DNA of 64,000 bases from Pigmentiphaga humi (GTDB taxonomy: Bacteria > Pseudomonadota > Gammaproteobacteria > Burkholderiales > Burkholderiaceae_B): assembly GCF_900606115.1 (NCBI RefSeq), contig NZ_UWPJ01000015.1, positions 124,001 to 188,000 on the forward strand, given 5' to 3'. Below the pieces are notes generated by a model, which saw only the letters and a program-made list of their open reading frames with translations, was not told the DNA's origin and did no database searches. The position numbers and the translations under genes are program-made. Every line of letters starts with the position of its first letter. Position 1 is the first letter of the stretch. Of the stretch, positions 61,912-64,000 are shown one piece after another.

Positions 61912-62247
61912 TCACATCTGGGAGCTGCCCTGCCCGCCCTCCGCGGCGTCCTCGCGGGCGAGGATGGCGGCTTGCTGGATGTGCAGTCTCAGTCTGCTTG
62001 AACCTTTCCGGGTCGGAGCCAGGAACCCTTCGATCCTGAGCGGCTTGCCCAGCGCTTCGCGCTCGAGCCTGCCGGCCAGGTCGCCGATGGCCACCGCATT
62101 GACGAGCAATTCGATCCGGCGGGGCTTGCCGCCTTCGATCTGCTCGGATTCATGGACAAGCGTCAGTTCCAGCACCGGGATACCGGCGGGGGTGTACCTG
62201 ATCGGCTTGCACTCGACCGCCTCGGCGGTCAGCAGAACCCTGTTCAA
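61912..62247 (-). CDS. priB: Primosomal replication protein N (PriB)
   Basis: 111-residue OB-fold single-strand DNA binding protein between rpsF and rpsR, its standard place. From TTG 62247 the product starts MNRVLLTAEAVECKPIRYTP, lining up with PriB N-termini; GTG 62274 would add nine residues (MCGVLDGTA). Family pattern GIPVLELTLVHES follows. Takes part in replication restart with PriA. Start choice is the main uncertainty. Confidence 0.85.
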   Translation of the reverse strand: MNRVLLTAEAVECKPIRYTPAGIPVLELTLVHESEQIEGGKPRRIELLVNAVAIGDLAGRLEREALGKPLRIEGFLAPTRKGSSRLRLHIQQAAILAREDAAEGGQGSSQM

Positions 62248-62337
62248 TGCCGTGCCGTCCAGGACACCGCACACGCCCTGCGGGCGGTCTGCGATGCGGG
62301 TGGTCGGCTACGACCTCTCATGCCATTCCAGCCGGGC

Positions 62338-62709
62338 TCAGGCCTCGGCTTGGGTGGTTTCGGTGGAAACCTTGCGGGCCTCCTCGCGCTCGACGATCTT
62401 CATCATCGGCGACGGGGCGGTCTCGGCCTTCTTCATCTTGACGACGAGATGGCGCAGCACGGCATCGTTATAGCGGAAAGCGTGCTCGAGCTCGTCCAGC
62501 GTGGGCTGGCCGCACTCGATGTTCATGCACACGTAGTGAGCCTTGACGAGCTTCTGGATCGGGTACGCCAGTTGACGACGGCCCCAGTCTTCCAGACGGT
62601 GAATCGTGCCGCTCTGGCTGGTGATCAGCGACTTGTAACGGTCGACCATGGCCGGAACCTGCTCGCTCTGGTCCGGGTGAACGATGAAAACTACTTCGTA
62701 GTGACGCAT
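62338..62709 (-). CDS. rpsF: 30S ribosomal protein S6
   Basis: 123 residues: [61 protein letters not shown]-terminal tail of about 25 residues is acidic/Ala-rich ([18 protein letters not shown]). Good Shine-Dalgarno AAGGAG. First gene of the operon, behind a leader hairpin. Confidence 0.98.
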   Translation of the reverse strand: MRHYEVVFIVHPDQSEQVPAMVDRYKSLITSQSGTIHRLEDWGRRQLAYPIQKLVKAHYVCMNIECGQPTLDELEHAFRYNDAVLRHLVVKMKKAETAPSPMMKIVEREEARKVSTETTQAEA

Positions 62710-62733
62710 CTAAGCTCCTTATGGATGGTCCCC

Positions 62734-62768
62734 GGGGTTTGCGGTGCAAGCATCGCGCAGCAAACCCC
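62734..62768 (-). promoter_or_regulatory. rpsF leader hairpin, candidate S6:S18 autoregulatory element
   Basis: Minus-strand RNA: perfect 9-bp stem GGGGUUUGC (62768-62760) with GCAAACCCC (62742-62734), enclosing a small UGC/GCA-closed hairpin followed by an unpaired ACC next to the stem's G, giving the CCG that known S6:S18 leaders expose in a bulge. It stands 25 nt before the rpsF start. Confidence 0.6.
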
Positions 62769-62859
62769 TGTGTAGGCGCAAGTCCGCTCGGGCGTCTAGA
62801 GTCGGACAAGGGATGAAACCTGGCTAGGCAAAAAATGCCCGCCAAAAATCAAGCTTTTG

Positions 62860-62888
62860 ATTATCGCCCGGGAAAACGGAAAAATCAA
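62860..62888 (-). promoter_or_regulatory. Sigma-70 promoter of the rpsF operon
   Basis: On the minus strand: TTGATT (62888-62883), 17-bp spacer, GATAAT (62865-62860). Predicted start near 62853 gives a leader of about 144 nt carrying the rpsF hairpin. Confidence 0.75.
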
Positions 62889-62913
62889 CCGCCCGTGGTC
62901 GCCGAGCCTATCT

Positions 62914-62923
62914 GGGGGGGGGG
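62914..62923 (+). repeat. Homopolymeric G10 tract
   Basis: Ten consecutive G (C10 on the minus strand) between the asparaginase stop (62932) and the -35 of the rpsF promoter (62888). The longest mononucleotide run noticed in the window and a possible slippage site. Confidence 0.85.
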
Positions 62924-62931
62924 CCGCCCCG

Positions 62932-63903
62932 TCAGTGCGTGTCGAACAGCGACTGCAGGGCCGCCGGCTCGCGGCAGCCGGAACCCAGCGCCAGCATCGC
63001 CAGCACGCGCGCTTTCCATGGAGACAGCGTGCCCCCGCCCACCATGCCGTGGACGGCCGGCGCGCATCCGCTGCCCGTGCGCGTAGTGCACACGACCACC
63101 ACGCCGGCGGCCTGCAATTCGGCGAGCGCCGCGAGCGCGGTAGCGCCCGCCGAGCCGCTGCCCGGCCCGGCCCAGACCAGGCCCTGGGCGCCGCAGGCTC
63201 CGGCCGCGCGGATCAGGTCCGCCGAAATGCCGGCATAGCCCGCCAGGATCTCCACCGGAAGCAGCGGCGTCCCGGCGGTAAAGCGGGTGGCCGAGGTGTG
63301 CAGCCGCTCGGGCCGCGCCAGCCAGACGATCCTGCCGTCCTGCACCAGGCCCAGCGGCCCGGCATCGGGCGAGGCGAAGGCATCGGGCCGCGAGGCATTG
63401 ATCTTGGCCACGCCGCGCGCGCCGAATATCCGATGGTTCATCACCACCATCACGCCGCGGCCCGAAGCGCCCAGGCAGGCCGCGACCGCGGCGGCGTCGA
63501 GCAGGTTCATCGGCCCGTCGGCCGACAGCGACGTGGCCGGGCGCATCGCCCCCACCAGCACGACCGGCTTGGTCGTCTGGAGCACGAGGTGCAGGTAGTA
63601 GGCGGTTTCCTCGAGCGTGTCGGTGCCGTGCGTAACGATCACGCCGTCGACCGCCGGATCGTCCAGCACTTCCTGCAGGCGCGCCGCGAGCGCCTGCCAG
63701 AACGCCGGCGTGGCGTCCTTGCTGTCGATCGACGCGAACTGCTCGAGGGTGAATTCCGCCACCTCGTCCAGTCCGGGCACCGAGGCGTGCAGCGCCGCCG
63801 CGTCGAGCACGCCCGCCCGGTATTCCATGCTGGCCTGGGGACGTGTGCCGGCACCGGCGATGGTGCCGCCGGTGGCGACGAGATGCAGGCGGGGATTCGG
63901 CAT
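62932..63903 (-). CDS. L-asparaginase (type I/II family)
   Basis: 323 residues from ATG 63903. First catalytic motif ATGGTIAG with T14; second THGTDTLEE with T94 and D95. Family region LVGAMRPATSLSADGPMNLLDA. No signal peptide from this start, so a cytoplasmic enzyme is likelier than the secreted type. It hydrolyses asparagine to aspartate and ammonia. An upstream extension would add residues without a secretion signal. Probably monocistronic. Confidence 0.9.
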   Translation of the reverse strand: MPNPRLHLVATGGTIAGAGTRPQASMEYRAGVLDAAALHASVPGLDEVAEFTLEQFASIDSKDATPAFWQALAARLQEVLDDPAVDGVIVTHGTDTLEETAYYLHLVLQTTKPVVLVGAMRPATSLSADGPMNLLDAAAVAACLGASGRGVMVVMNHRIFGARGVAKINASRPDAFASPDAGPLGLVQDGRIVWLARPERLHTSATRFTAGTPLLPVEILAGYAGISADLIRAAGACGAQGLVWAGPGSGSAGATALAALAELQAAGVVVVCTTRTGSGCAPAVHGMVGGGTLSPWKARVLAMLALGSGCREPAALQSLFDTH

Positions 63904-64000
63904 GAAAAGCTCTGCGGCAATGAGACCGCGCCATGATACCTCCGGGCCGGTCGCGGCCATGCGACAGACTCGACGGATTTCGAAACAAGTATCTTGCGCA

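Noticed and set aside
62847-62862. AATCAA-GCTT-TTGATT as terminator or FNR site
   Set aside because: The half-sites are everted relative to FNR, the stem is short and AT-rich, and it overlaps the -10 and start region of the rpsF promoter.
1-64000. CRISPR arrays, rRNA, tRNA, insertion sequences
   Set aside because: No regularly spaced repeats, no recognisable rRNA or tRNA cloverleaf, and no transposase-like protein was found on reading both strands by eye; a covariance scan was not possible.

Overview
This is a contiguous 64 kb piece of a GC-rich (roughly two-thirds G+C) betaproteobacterial chromosome. Several things point to Alcaligenaceae, most likely Bordetella or a close relative such as Achromobacter: three orphan Bug-type solute receptors, a cyoABCD operon followed by SURF1, a recC-recB-recD cluster, a rpsF-priB-rpsR-rplI-dnaB block and the protein styles throughout. 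The species cannot be fixed from the sequence alone. Coding density is high, many adjacent genes overlap by 4 nt (ATGA or GTGA), and no rRNA, tRNA, insertion sequence or CRISPR array was found.

Layout. 1-6074 (-): Pha/Mrp-type multisubunit cation/proton antiporter operon phaAB-C-D-E-F-G, cut at the left edge inside phaG. 6354-10849: YbiT-like ABC-F ATPase, a possible 51-codon leader ORF coupled to a BMP-family binding protein, purT (-), a PsiF-repeat protein. 10989-13332 (-): psd and a class V aminotransferase. 13439-19576: a LacI-family regulator diverging from a catabolic operon (intradiol dioxygenase, SDR, BKACE/DUF849 enzyme, zinc-less MDR oxidoreductase, cupin, Bug receptor), with a near-perfect operator in the shared region. 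19668-25210: a second Bug receptor, a lemA-TPM-TPM operon, a universal stress protein with an FNR-type promoter and an MFS exporter. 25310-27647: a divergent tyrosine recombinase/KfrA-like pair around an AT-rich palindromic region. 27688-32475 (-): cyoABCD-surf1 quinol oxidase operon. 32800-37745: an MHS-type MFS permease, two small conserved-looking proteins, then a UbiD-type decarboxylase plus Bug receptor behind tandem palindromes. 37807-39264 (-): an MFS transporter. 39422-48701 (-): recC-recB-recD. 48712-53141 (-): mltG-tmk-holB-tatD and an ankyrin protein. 53186-55349 (+): ygfZ, a DUF4936-like gene and an NRDE-family gene. 55310-57467 (-): alpha/beta hydrolase, PaaI thioesterase, Dabb protein, DoxX protein. 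57580-59226 (-): Pit phosphate transporter with a DUF47 partner. 59529-62709 (-): dnaB and rpsF-priB-rpsR-rplI, with a promoter, a leader hairpin and a strong terminator. 62932-63903 (-): an asparaginase.

The genes fall into core chromosomal blocks (replication, RecBCD, ribosomal proteins, murein, respiration) and accessory metabolic modules (two aromatic-acid or beta-keto-acid modules with their own receptors and operators). The most unusual items are: a palindromic GC-rich repeat family with four copies, one of which encodes the N-terminus of RecB; the int/kfrA pair; the LacI-controlled ring-cleavage/BKACE operon; and the double palindrome at the ubiD promoter. All functional assignments come from reading the sequence by eye; no database search was run.
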